Assembly (NCBI RefSeq): GCF_000429625.1 | Contig: NZ_AUCF01000035.1 | Span: 1 to 62,029 of the forward strand | Source of the DNA: Azospirillum halopraeferens DSM 3675 | GTDB lineage: Bacteria; Pseudomonadota; Alphaproteobacteria; Azospirillales; Azospirillaceae | DNA length: 62,029 nt | Reading direction: 5' to 3' | Shown: positions 33,837 to 41,287 of the stretch, one piece after another | How positions within the stretch are numbered: position 1 is the stretch's first letter | Layout: each line of letters begins with the position of its first letter | Program-made: the position numbers and the translations under genes | Notes under the pieces: model-generated | Database searches by the model: none | Told to the model about the DNA's origin: nothing | What the model saw: the letters and a program-made list of their open reading frames with translations, nothing else

Positions 33837-35525
33837 TCACCCCGCACGCACGCGGGCCAGGAACCCGTTCACCTCCCTGGTCAGGGAATCGGCCTGGAGA
33901 GCCAGGCGGCGGACCGATTCCAGCGCTTCGTAGGCGGCCTTGCCGTTCTGCACCGCGGCGTCGTTGACGCCGCCGATGCTGGTGGACACCTCGCGGGTGC
34001 CCTGCGCGGCCTGCTGGACGCTGCGGCTGATCTCACGGGTGGCCGCCCCTTGCTCCTCGACCGCCGAGGCGATGGACGTCGATACCTCGTTGACGCGGCC
34101 GATGACGCGGGTGATCTCCTGGATCTCCTGCACCGCTTCGCCGGTCACCGATTGGATGTTGGCGACCTGGGCGGCAATGTCGTCGGTGGCCTTGGCCGTC
34201 TGGTTGGCAAGCTGCTTGACCTCGCTGGCCACCACCGCGAAGCCCTTGCCCGCCTCGCCGGCGCGCGCCGCCTCGATGGTGGCGTTCAGCGCCAGGAGAT
34301 TGGTCTGGCTGGCGATGGAGTTGATCAGTCCGACGACCGCACCGATGCGCTCCACCGCCGTCGCCAGCCCCTCCACCTTGCCGTTGGCGCGCTCGGCGAT
34401 CACAACCGCCTCTCGGGCGATCTGCGACGACTCGCCGACCTGCCGGCTGATCTCGCCGATGGAGCCGGACAGTTCCTCGGTGGCCGCGGCGACGGTCTGC
34501 ACGTTGGCGGAGGTCTGTTCCGTGGCGGCGGCGACGGTACCGGCAAGCTGGCCGGTGCGGTCGGCGGCGCGGGTCATCTCCTGCACGCGCAGTTCCATGC
34601 CCTCGCTTTCGGAAGCGACGGTGCGGATCACCGCGCCGACGGTCCGCTCGAACCCGTCGGCCATGGCGATCACCGCGTTGTGCTTGTCCTCCTCCGCCCG
34701 GCGCGCCTCCTCGGCCCGTTCGGCCTCCAGAAGCACCTTGCTCTCGGCATCGCGCTTGAACACCTCGACCGCTTGCCCCATGGCTCCCAGCTCGTCGCCC
34801 CGCGCCGCCTCGGGGAAGGTGACGGACAGGTCGCCCGCGGCCAGGGCCCGCATCTTCGCGGACAGGCTCGCCACCGTCAGGCTGATGTTCCGGCTCACCA
34901 CGCCCAGCAGCACGATGCCGGGCAGGGCGACGACCGCCACCACGGCCAGCAGCGTCCACAACTGGGTCAGGAAGGCGGCGCGGATGTCGTCGATGAAGAC
35001 GCCGGTGCCGATGAAGATCCCCCAGGGCTGGAACCCTTTGACATAGGCCAGCTTGACGGCCGTATCGCTGCCGCCCTGCGTGCGCGGCCAGTCGTAGGCG
35101 TAGGTTCCCTCCCCCCGGCTGCGGACGATGTCGATCAGGGCCGGGATGATGGGAACGCCGTTGCTGTCTTTGATGCCCGACACGTCCCGGCCCATCAGCT
35201 TGTCGCTGGGATGGGCGAAGCCGACGGCGCCGAAGGTGTGGGCGAACAGGTACTCCTCGCCGCTGTAGCGGATGGCCAGCATCGCCTGCTTGAAGCGGGC
35301 CTGCGCCTCGTCACGGCTCATACGGCCGGCGGCCGCCTCCGACTCGAAGGCCGCCGCCATGCTGTGCCCCGCCTCGACCATGTGGCGCAAGCTGTCGACC
35401 CGGTCCCGGTACATGCGGTCGTAACTCAGGTACAGCCCCGTCGCGACCACCGCGGCGCAGGCGAGACTGGCCAGCAGAACGAGTCCGCCCAGCTTGGCGC
35501 GGATGGACAGAGAAAAGGATGGCAT
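33837..35525 (-). CDS. Methyl-accepting chemotaxis protein with Cache sensor domain
   Basis: 562 aa. Membrane helix at about 10-32, a single-Cache periplasmic domain (AGHSMAAAFESEAAAGRMSR, YLFAHTFGAVGFAHPSDKLM, FQPWGIFIGTGVFIDD), second membrane helix at about 185-210, HAMP (residues about 210-265) and a C-terminal signalling domain. The hairpin tip is NSIASQTNLLALNATIEAAR, followed by GEAGKGFAVVASEVKQLA, typical of class 36H-like alphaproteobacterial receptors. Single-Cache domains of this kind often bind small organic acids. No che genes are nearby, and no link to the iron genes can be shown. Confidence 0.93.
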   Translation of the reverse strand: MPSFSLSIRAKLGGLVLLASLACAAVVATGLYLSYDRMYRDRVDSLRHMVEAGHSMAAAFESEAAAGRMSRDEAQARFKQAMLAIRYSGEEYLFAHTFGAVGFAHPSDKLMGRDVSGIKDSNGVPIIPALIDIVRSRGEGTYAYDWPRTQGGSDTAVKLAYVKGFQPWGIFIGTGVFIDDIRAAFLTQLWTLLAVVAVVALPGIVLLGVVSRNISLTVASLSAKMRALAAGDLSVTFPEAARGDELGAMGQAVEVFKRDAESKVLLEAERAEEARRAEEDKHNAVIAMADGFERTVGAVIRTVASESEGMELRVQEMTRAADRTGQLAGTVAAATEQTSANVQTVAAATEELSGSIGEISRQVGESSQIAREAVVIAERANGKVEGLATAVERIGAVVGLINSIASQTNLLALNATIEAARAGEAGKGFAVVASEVKQLANQTAKATDDIAAQVANIQSVTGEAVQEIQEITRVIGRVNEVSTSIASAVEEQGAATREISRSVQQAAQGTREVSTSIGGVNDAAVQNGKAAYEALESVRRLALQADSLTREVNGFLARVRAG

Positions 35526-35860
35526 CGTGCACCCCCGGGAACATCAAGCAATTGCGCATCCCATAGTATGCTCATGAAGTCGTTTCCGATGCGTTAAAAG
35601 ATGATGAAAACCGCCGCAAGCTCAACGGCAGACGAGAGCGAAGGAAAGATTGATCAGAAGCCCCGACAGAATCGTTCGGCATCACGGAATATTCGTATAC
35701 GTTTTGCACCCTTCGTGTCATCGGACCGCCGTTCGGGAGAACCGGGGCACCCTGCGGCGTGTCGCATCGCCCCGCTCCTCCGGATTCCGGGGCGTTTGGC
35801 CGCTTTTTCCGGCGGGCGGAATTCCGTTAAGCTGACCACCCCGCGACAAAGGCGCATGCG
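35526..35860. other. Intergenic region between chemoreceptor and MarR gene
   Basis: 335 bases between two divergent genes, A/T-richer than the neighbours at about 35560-35710. No credible gene, hairpin or known operator seen. It must contain the promoters of both genes. Confidence 0.55.
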
Positions 35861-36361
35861 ATGGCGGACACCGACCCGTTCAAACTGAAACGCTACTGGC
35901 CCTACCGCCTGCACGTGCTCGCCACCACGGTCAGCCAGACCGTGGCCAGGACCTACGCCGACCGCTTCGAGATCACCATTCCGGAGTGGCGTATCGTCGC
36001 GGTGCTCGGCGGGCTGGAGCCGGGCGACACGCCGAGCGCCACCACCATCGCGATGCTGACAGCCATGGACCGTGTCCAGGTCAGCCGGGCCATGGCGCGC
36101 ATGCTCGACACCGGCCTCATCATCCGGGACACCGGCCGGGAGGACCGCCGCACCGCCCGGGTCAGCCTGACGGCCAAGGGTCGCGCCATCTACGACCGCA
36201 TCGTGCCGCTGGCCCGCGCCTTCGAGGCCCAGCTCCTCACCGCCCTGGACCCGGCGGAACAGGCGGAGCTGGACCGGCTGGTGACCCGGCTGGAGCAGCG
36301 GGCCGAGGCCCTGGCCGCCCTGCCGGGGGACAGCATCGCGGCGCTGATCGACGGCGACTGA
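35861..36361 (+). CDS. MarR-family transcriptional regulator
   Basis: 166 aa. Winged helix with ITIPEWRIVAVLGGL, the recognition helix region DRVQVSRAMARMLDTGLIIR and the wing DREDRRTARVSLTAKG-like TGREDRRTARVSLTAKGRAI. It is 118 bases upstream of an aromatic-ring hydroxylase gene on the same strand. The gap carries two neighbouring short palindromes, which suggests that it represses the hydroxylase and is released by the aromatic substrate, as is usual for MarR proteins of aromatic catabolism. The effector is not known. Confidence 0.92.
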   Translation: MADTDPFKLKRYWPYRLHVLATTVSQTVARTYADRFEITIPEWRIVAVLGGLEPGDTPSATTIAMLTAMDRVQVSRAMARMLDTGLIIRDTGREDRRTARVSLTAKGRAIYDRIVPLARAFEAQLLTALDPAEQAELDRLVTRLEQRAEALAALPGDSIAALIDGD

Positions 36362-36391
36362 CCGGAGCCGCCGGTTCTTCCGCCTCAATGA

Positions 36392-36421
36392 TTTCACTTG
36401 AAAACGTCTCGTTTGAAACGA
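36392..36421. promoter_or_regulatory. Pair of palindromes, candidate MarR operators
   Basis: TTTCACTTGAAA (36392-36403, arms TTTCA/TGAAA) and TCGTTTGAAACGA (36409-36421, arms TCGTTT/AAACGA), centres about 17 bases apart, 59 bases before the hydroxylase start. Confidence 0.5.
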
Positions 36422-36479
36422 TACTGTCCGGCAACAATCGAGCCGCCCGGCACGGCGGCCCCGGCGGAGGAACGCATCC

Positions 36480-38141
36480 ATGCTGTCGACCTATTCCTAT
36501 CCGACGTTTCCCTATGTCCCCGCGCCGGAGCAGCGCACCGGCACGGTGCGCCGCCATCCCGTCGTGGTGGTCGGCGCCGGCCCGGTGGGGCTGACCGCGG
36601 CGCTCGATCTGGCGCAGAAGGGGGTGCCCGTCGTCGTCCTTGACGAGGACGACACCGTCAGCATCGGCAGCCGCGCCGTCTGCTACGCCAAGCGCGCGCT
36701 GGAGGTGTGGGACCGCCTGGGCGTGGCCCGGCCGATGATCGACAAGGGCGTGGTGTGGAAGATCGGCAAGGTGTTCCACGGCGACCGCGAGGTCTACCGT
36801 TTCGACCTGCTGCCCGAGCCGGACCACAAGATCCCGGCCTTCATCAATCTCCAGCAGTATTATCTGGAGGAGTACCTGATCGCCGCCGCCACCGGAACCG
36901 GTGCGGCCGACATCCGCTGGAAGTCCCGCGTGCTGTCGGTGAAGCCGCAGGACGACCATGTGGTCCTGCAGGTGGAGACCCCCGACGGCGTCTACGCCAT
37001 GGAGGCGGACTGGGTGATCGCCTGCGACGGCGCCCGCTCGTCCATCCGCAAGATGCTGGGGCTGGAGTTCATCGGCGAAGTGTTCCAGGACCGCTTCCTC
37101 ATCGCCGACGTGGTGATGAAGGCCGATTTCCCGGCGGAGCGCTGGTTCTGGTTCGACCCGCCCTTCCACCCCCGCCAGTCGACCCTGCTGCACATGCAGG
37201 CCGACAACGTCTGGCGCATCGACTTCCAGCTCGGCTGGAACGCCGACCCGGAGGAGGAGAAGAAGCCGGAGAAGGTGATCCCCCGCCTGAAGGCGATGCT
37301 GGGCGAAACCACCGAGTTCGAACTGGAATGGGTCAGTGTCTACACTTTCCAGTGCCGCCGGCTGGAGCGTTTCCGCCACGGCCGCGTCCTGTTCGCCGGT
37401 GACAGCGCCCACCAGGTATCGCCGTTCGGGGCGCGCGGCGCCAACTCCGGCGTGCCCGACGCCGACAACCTCGTGTGGAAGCTGAAGCTGGTGCTGGACG
37501 GGCTGGCCCCCGACAGCCTGCTCGACACCTATTCGGATGAGCGCGTGGCGGCGGCGAAGGAGAACCTGCTGAACTCCACCCGCTCCACCGACTTCATCAC
37601 GCCCAAGAGCGCCATGAGCCGCACCTTCCGCGACGCCGTGCTGGGGCTGGCGGCGGACCACCCCTTCGCCCGCGCGCTGGTCAACTCCGGCCGCCTGTCG
37701 ACGCCGACCACCTACACCGACAGCCCCCTCAACACGCCCGACACCGGGTCCTTCGCCGGCGCCATGGTGCCCGGCGCGCCGGCCACCGACGCCCCGGTGG
37801 AGGACGCGGCCCACGACGCCGGCTGGCTGATGGACCATCTGGGCGGCCGGTTCGTCGCCCTGTACTACGCCGGCCCGGACCCGGTGCCGGCGGCCGTGGC
37901 CGACTCCATGACGGCACTGGTGGCCGGGCCCCTGCCCTTCGCCTGGCATGTGGTGACCGACCGCCGCCGCGACGCCGGCGCCAACGCGCTGGTGGACGTC
38001 AACGGCCGCTTCGCCGAGCGGTATGACGCCACGCCCGGCACCGTCTATCTGGTGCGCCCGGACCAGCACATCGCCGCCCGCCTGCGAGCGTTCGACGTTG
38101 CCGCCCTGACCGCCGCCCTCAACCGCGCCGCCGGCCTGTGA
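36480..38141 (+). CDS. FAD-dependent aromatic-ring hydroxylase (phenol/MhpA-like flavoprotein monooxygenase)
   Basis: 553 aa. Class A flavoprotein monooxygenase: FAD dinucleotide fold VVVVGAGPVGLTAALDLAQ, the DG motif region DWVIACDGARSSIRKMLGL, the GD motif RVLFAGDSAHQVSPFGARGA with NLVWKLKLVLDG, and a C-terminal thioredoxin-like domain (about 420-553) as in phenol hydroxylase and 3-(3-hydroxyphenyl)propionate hydroxylase. It probably adds a hydroxyl to an aromatic ring using NAD(P)H and O2. Next comes a DUF2783 gene 32 bases later, and a MarR gene precedes it. No ring-cleavage genes are nearby. Confidence 0.9.
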   Translation: MLSTYSYPTFPYVPAPEQRTGTVRRHPVVVVGAGPVGLTAALDLAQKGVPVVVLDEDDTVSIGSRAVCYAKRALEVWDRLGVARPMIDKGVVWKIGKVFHGDREVYRFDLLPEPDHKIPAFINLQQYYLEEYLIAAATGTGAADIRWKSRVLSVKPQDDHVVLQVETPDGVYAMEADWVIACDGARSSIRKMLGLEFIGEVFQDRFLIADVVMKADFPAERWFWFDPPFHPRQSTLLHMQADNVWRIDFQLGWNADPEEEKKPEKVIPRLKAMLGETTEFELEWVSVYTFQCRRLERFRHGRVLFAGDSAHQVSPFGARGANSGVPDADNLVWKLKLVLDGLAPDSLLDTYSDERVAAAKENLLNSTRSTDFITPKSAMSRTFRDAVLGLAADHPFARALVNSGRLSTPTTYTDSPLNTPDTGSFAGAMVPGAPATDAPVEDAAHDAGWLMDHLGGRFVALYYAGPDPVPAAVADSMTALVAGPLPFAWHVVTDRRRDAGANALVDVNGRFAERYDATPGTVYLVRPDQHIAARLRAFDVAALTAALNRAAGL

Positions 38142-38173
38142 CCGGCGCCGCCGAAACCCGAAAGGTCCAGCCC

Positions 38174-38368
38174 ATGTCCCGGCTCGTCATCGACAACCGG
38201 CTCAGCCGCCCCGACGATTTCTACGAGGCGCTGATCGACACCCACCGCGACCTGACGCCCGAACAGAGCGCCATGGTCAACGCCCGCCTCGTCCTCCTGC
38301 TCGCCAACCACATCGGCGACATGGAGGTCCTCGCGGAGGCCATGCGCCGCGCCCGCGAGGGGGTATGA
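38174..38368 (+). CDS. DUF2783 small protein
   Basis: 64 aa, mostly helical, acidic and basic residues alternating: RLSRPDDFYEALIDTHRDLT, ARLVLLLANHIGDMEVLAEA. It matches DUF2783, a family that recurs next to FAD-dependent hydroxylases of this kind. No function is established; a bound subunit or chaperone for the monooxygenase is a natural guess. An AAAGG Shine-Dalgarno lies before the ATG at 38174. Together with the hydroxylase and MarR gene it forms a three-gene unit. Confidence 0.85.
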   Translation: MSRLVIDNRLSRPDDFYEALIDTHRDLTPEQSAMVNARLVLLLANHIGDMEVLAEAMRRAREGV

Positions 38369-38472
38369 ATCGGTAAGGGCGTCAAAACCAACAAAATTAG
38401 TGTGCCTTTCGCTCCGCCCGTTCCGCTGCCATAGTCTCAAACTATCGGTAACACTGATGGTGCGGGCGGGCC

Positions 38473-39285
38473 ATGGAACGGGTGGAGCAGGCGACGACGG
38501 TTGCGGCGGGCGCGGGAGCCGGCTTTCCCTATGCTGATCGCGTGCGCGAGGTGGCGCCGGCCGAGGTGATCGGCTGGCTGCGGGCGGGCTGGGCGGACAT
38601 GCGGGCGGCGGGCTGGCTCAGCCCGGCCTACGGGGCGCTGTTCGTAGCGAGCGGCTTCGCCCTGACCGCCGGCCTGTCGCTGTTGGGCATGGCCTACCTG
38701 ATCGCGCCGCTGATCGGCGGCTTTCTTCTGGTGGCGCCGCTGCTGGCGCTGGGCCTCTACCGCATCTCCAGGGACGTGGAGGAGGGGCGCCGGCCGGGCT
38801 TCATGGCGGCGGTCATGGCGTGGCGGGCCAACCCCTACCACATCCTGACGGCCGGGCTGGTCCTCATGCTGTACGTCATGATCTGGACCCGGCTGAACGT
38901 GGTCGCCTTCGCCCTGTTCTTCCCGCACGAGGCGATCAACGTCGACCGCATCCTGGCGGCGCTGCTGACCGTCGACGGGCTGGTGTTCGCGGCCTTCGTC
39001 ACGGCGCTGGGCTTCGCCTTCGCGGCCTTTGCCTTCATCGTCAACGTGACCGCCCTGCCGATGATGCTCGACCGGCCGGTCGACATCTTTGCCGCGTCAC
39101 TCGTTTCGGCCATCGCCGTGGCGAAGAACCCGCGGACCATGGCGCTGTGGGGCGGGCTGATCGTTCTGGTAACCGGCATCGGCCTGCTCACCGCCTTCAT
39201 CGGCCTGATCATCGCCCTGCCCCTGATCGGCCACGCGAGCTGGCACGCCTACCGCGCCCTGGTGAAGCGCGACGGCGAGCCCTGA
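38473..39285 (+). CDS. DUF2189 family integral membrane protein
   Basis: 270 aa with about six hydrophobic segments after a soluble N-terminal 60 residues (REVAPAEVIGWLRAGWADMR). ALFVASGFALTAGLSLLGMA, APLIGGFLLVAPLLALGLYR and the C-terminal GHASWHAYRALVKRDGEP match DUF2189, whose function is unknown. The ATG at 38473 follows a weak GCGGGC stretch. It stands alone between the hydroxylase unit and a convergent gene; the upstream 104 bases include an A/T-rich patch that should be its promoter. Confidence 0.88.
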   Translation: MERVEQATTVAAGAGAGFPYADRVREVAPAEVIGWLRAGWADMRAAGWLSPAYGALFVASGFALTAGLSLLGMAYLIAPLIGGFLLVAPLLALGLYRISRDVEEGRRPGFMAAVMAWRANPYHILTAGLVLMLYVMIWTRLNVVAFALFFPHEAINVDRILAALLTVDGLVFAAFVTALGFAFAAFAFIVNVTALPMMLDRPVDIFAASLVSAIAVAKNPRTMALWGGLIVLVTGIGLLTAFIGLIIALPLIGHASWHAYRALVKRDGEP

Positions 39286-39315
39286 GGGCGCCGCCGCCAC
39301 CCCCGAGCAACCCGG

Positions 39316-39350
39316 CCCCACCCTCCCGACCGAAGGTTGGAAGGGTGGGG
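39316..39350. terminator. Hairpin between convergent genes
   Basis: CCCCACCCT (39316-39324) pairs with AGGGTGGGG (39342-39350) across a 17-base loop. It could act as a two-way transcription stop, although a T-run is missing on both strands. Confidence 0.45.
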
Positions 39351-39369
39351 GCAAAGTGTCAGCCCGGCA

Positions 39370-41022
39370 TCACGCCGTCACGAACCAGCCGTCGTTCACC
39401 GCCGACGGCGCCACCCCGAGGAGCGTCAGGGAGTCGCCGCTGCTCAACCGGATGACGGCTGCGCCGTTGGCGGCGGCGTCCACCCCGTAGGTCTGGCCGG
39501 CCAGGATCTCGATGCGGTCGCCTTCGCGGGCGTTGAAGTCGGTGACCGTGTCCGCCCCCATGCCGAGGCGCGCGGCGAAGATGTCGGCGCCGGGGCCGCC
39601 GGTCAGCTCGTCGTTGCCGCGGCCGCCGAACAGCCAGTCGTTGCCCATGCCGCCATAGAGCACGTCGTCGCCCTGCCCGCCGTGCAGGGTGTCCGCACCC
39701 TGGCCGCCGAACAGGGTGTCGTTGCCGCGCTCCCCGAAGATGAGGTCGTTCCCCTGGTTGCCGTACAGGCGGTCGGGGCCGATCCCGCCCATCAGCGTGT
39801 CGGCGCCGCCCGCCCCCAGCAGCACGTCGGCGCCGCCGCCGCCGATCAACAGGTTCGGCCCGGCGTCGCCCTGCGGTGCCCAGCGCACGGCGTAGATGGT
39901 GCCGCCGGTGTCGTCGCCGATCAGCAGCGACCCGTCGCCGCCGGTGGCCACGGCGGTCGGCCGCCCGTACACCTCGACCGGATCGCCGTCGTTCAGCACG
40001 AACCCGGTCGCGAAGGCTTCGTAGCCGTTCTGCGGCACGCCGTTCTGCACGTCCACATGGGCGATCATGAAGCCGCGGGGGGTCTCGGCGTTCCACGAGC
40101 CGCGCAGCGCCACGAAGGCGTCGCCCGCATACTCCGCCGGGAACTGGTTGCCGGTGTAGAAGGTGAAGCCGATGGGCGTCGCGTGGGACTGGAACAGCAC
40201 GTCCGGCACCAGGGTCTGCGCCCGCAGCGCCTCGTTGTCCTGGAAGTTCGGCTGGTCGTTGGGGCCGATGTAGGCGTAGGGCCAGCCATAGAAGCCGCCG
40301 GGCTCGATGCGGGTCAGGAAGTCGGGGACCAGCTCGTCGCCCATGGCGTCGCGCTCGACCACCGTGGCCACCAGCCGGCCGGTGGAGGGCTCGATCTCCA
40401 GCGCGGCGGGGTTGCGCACGCCGCTGGCGTAGACCCGGGGATCGCTGCCGTCGGCGTCGAACTGCAGGATGGTGGCGCGCGGCAGGGGCTCGACCGCCAG
40501 GTTGCTTTCCGACCCGATGCCCACGAAGAAGCTGCGCCCGTCGGCGCTGAAGGCGAGCGAGCGCATGACGTGCCCGCTGTCGGGTCCCAGGGCGCCGGCC
40601 GGGGTCAGAGCCTGCGCCGGCCCGGAGGCGGTCAGGTCGCCCGGCGTGTAGGGCACCCGCCAGACATGGCCGACGTCCACCACGTACAGCCCGTCGGGCC
40701 GCACCTCCATGGCGTGGGGTCGGTCGAATCCGGTCGCCAGGGTGGAGCGCAGGTCGGCGACGCCGTCGCCGTTGCTGTCGCGCAGCAGCACGATGTCGTT
40801 GGCTCCGCCGCGGGTCACCAGCACGTCCCCGTTGGGCGCCACCTCGATCTGGCGCGCCCGCCCCAGCCCCTCGGCAAAGACGTCCACCCGGAAGCCGTCG
40901 GGAACCTGCGGCAGAACGCCGGCGGGCCGGTCCACCAGCTCCGGGAAGTTGCGCACGGAGCCGCTGACGACGCCCGGCAAAGCGTTCGGGTCGATGAAGA
41001 AGCGATCGCCTGGCTGGTTCAT
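39370..41022 (-). CDS. PQQ-dependent sugar-dehydrogenase-like beta-propeller with C-terminal RTX repeats
   Basis: 550 aa. Residues about 40-390 form a six-bladed glucose/sorbosone dehydrogenase-like propeller (LGRARQIEVAPNGDVLVTRG, RPHAMEVRPDGLYVVDVGHV, GSWNAETPRGFMIAHV). The rest holds at least seven calcium-binding nonapeptides of the RTX type (GGGGADVLLGAGGADTLMGG, GNQGNDLIFGERGNDTLFGG) and a C-terminal beta region (GADTVTDFNAREGDRIEIL). No signal peptide is present, so secretion by a type I system using the RTX tail is expected. I chose ATG 41022 with AAGGA upstream; a GTG at 41031 is possible. PQQ ligands could not be confirmed by eye. Confidence 0.85.
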   Translation of the reverse strand: MNQPGDRFFIDPNALPGVVSGSVRNFPELVDRPAGVLPQVPDGFRVDVFAEGLGRARQIEVAPNGDVLVTRGGANDIVLLRDSNGDGVADLRSTLATGFDRPHAMEVRPDGLYVVDVGHVWRVPYTPGDLTASGPAQALTPAGALGPDSGHVMRSLAFSADGRSFFVGIGSESNLAVEPLPRATILQFDADGSDPRVYASGVRNPAALEIEPSTGRLVATVVERDAMGDELVPDFLTRIEPGGFYGWPYAYIGPNDQPNFQDNEALRAQTLVPDVLFQSHATPIGFTFYTGNQFPAEYAGDAFVALRGSWNAETPRGFMIAHVDVQNGVPQNGYEAFATGFVLNDGDPVEVYGRPTAVATGGDGSLLIGDDTGGTIYAVRWAPQGDAGPNLLIGGGGADVLLGAGGADTLMGGIGPDRLYGNQGNDLIFGERGNDTLFGGQGADTLHGGQGDDVLYGGMGNDWLFGGRGNDELTGGPGADIFAARLGMGADTVTDFNAREGDRIEILAGQTYGVDAAANGAAVIRLSSGDSLTLLGVAPSAVNDGWFVTA

Positions 41023-41197
41023 TCCGCTCACCGTCCTTCTCGTCGGCAGCGCCCCCGGTGCGGGGGCGCGTCACCACGCCAAGGGTTCAGGACGCGTCGG
41101 AGTTCCTGCGTTCAGCGGGCGTAACCACACCGCCGCGCTTGCGCTGCCCTCCGGAGAGGTGCCGGCGCATCGGGGGGATGACCGGAAGCGGAGCCAT

Positions 41198-41231
41198 AAA
41201 AAAATGCCGGCCCCCCGAAGGGAGCCGGCAT
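41198..41231 (-). terminator. Rho-independent terminator of the EF-G gene
   Basis: On the minus strand ATGCCGGC pairs with GCCGGCAT, with further G/C pairs around a TTCG loop, followed by seven T (A-run 41198-41204 on the plus strand). It ends the EF-G transcript 57 bases after its stop. Confidence 0.92.
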
Positions 41232-41287
41232 CCATACCGTTGCGTCGCGCGGACCGCCGATCAGGCGACCCGGCCGCCGGTCGTGGG

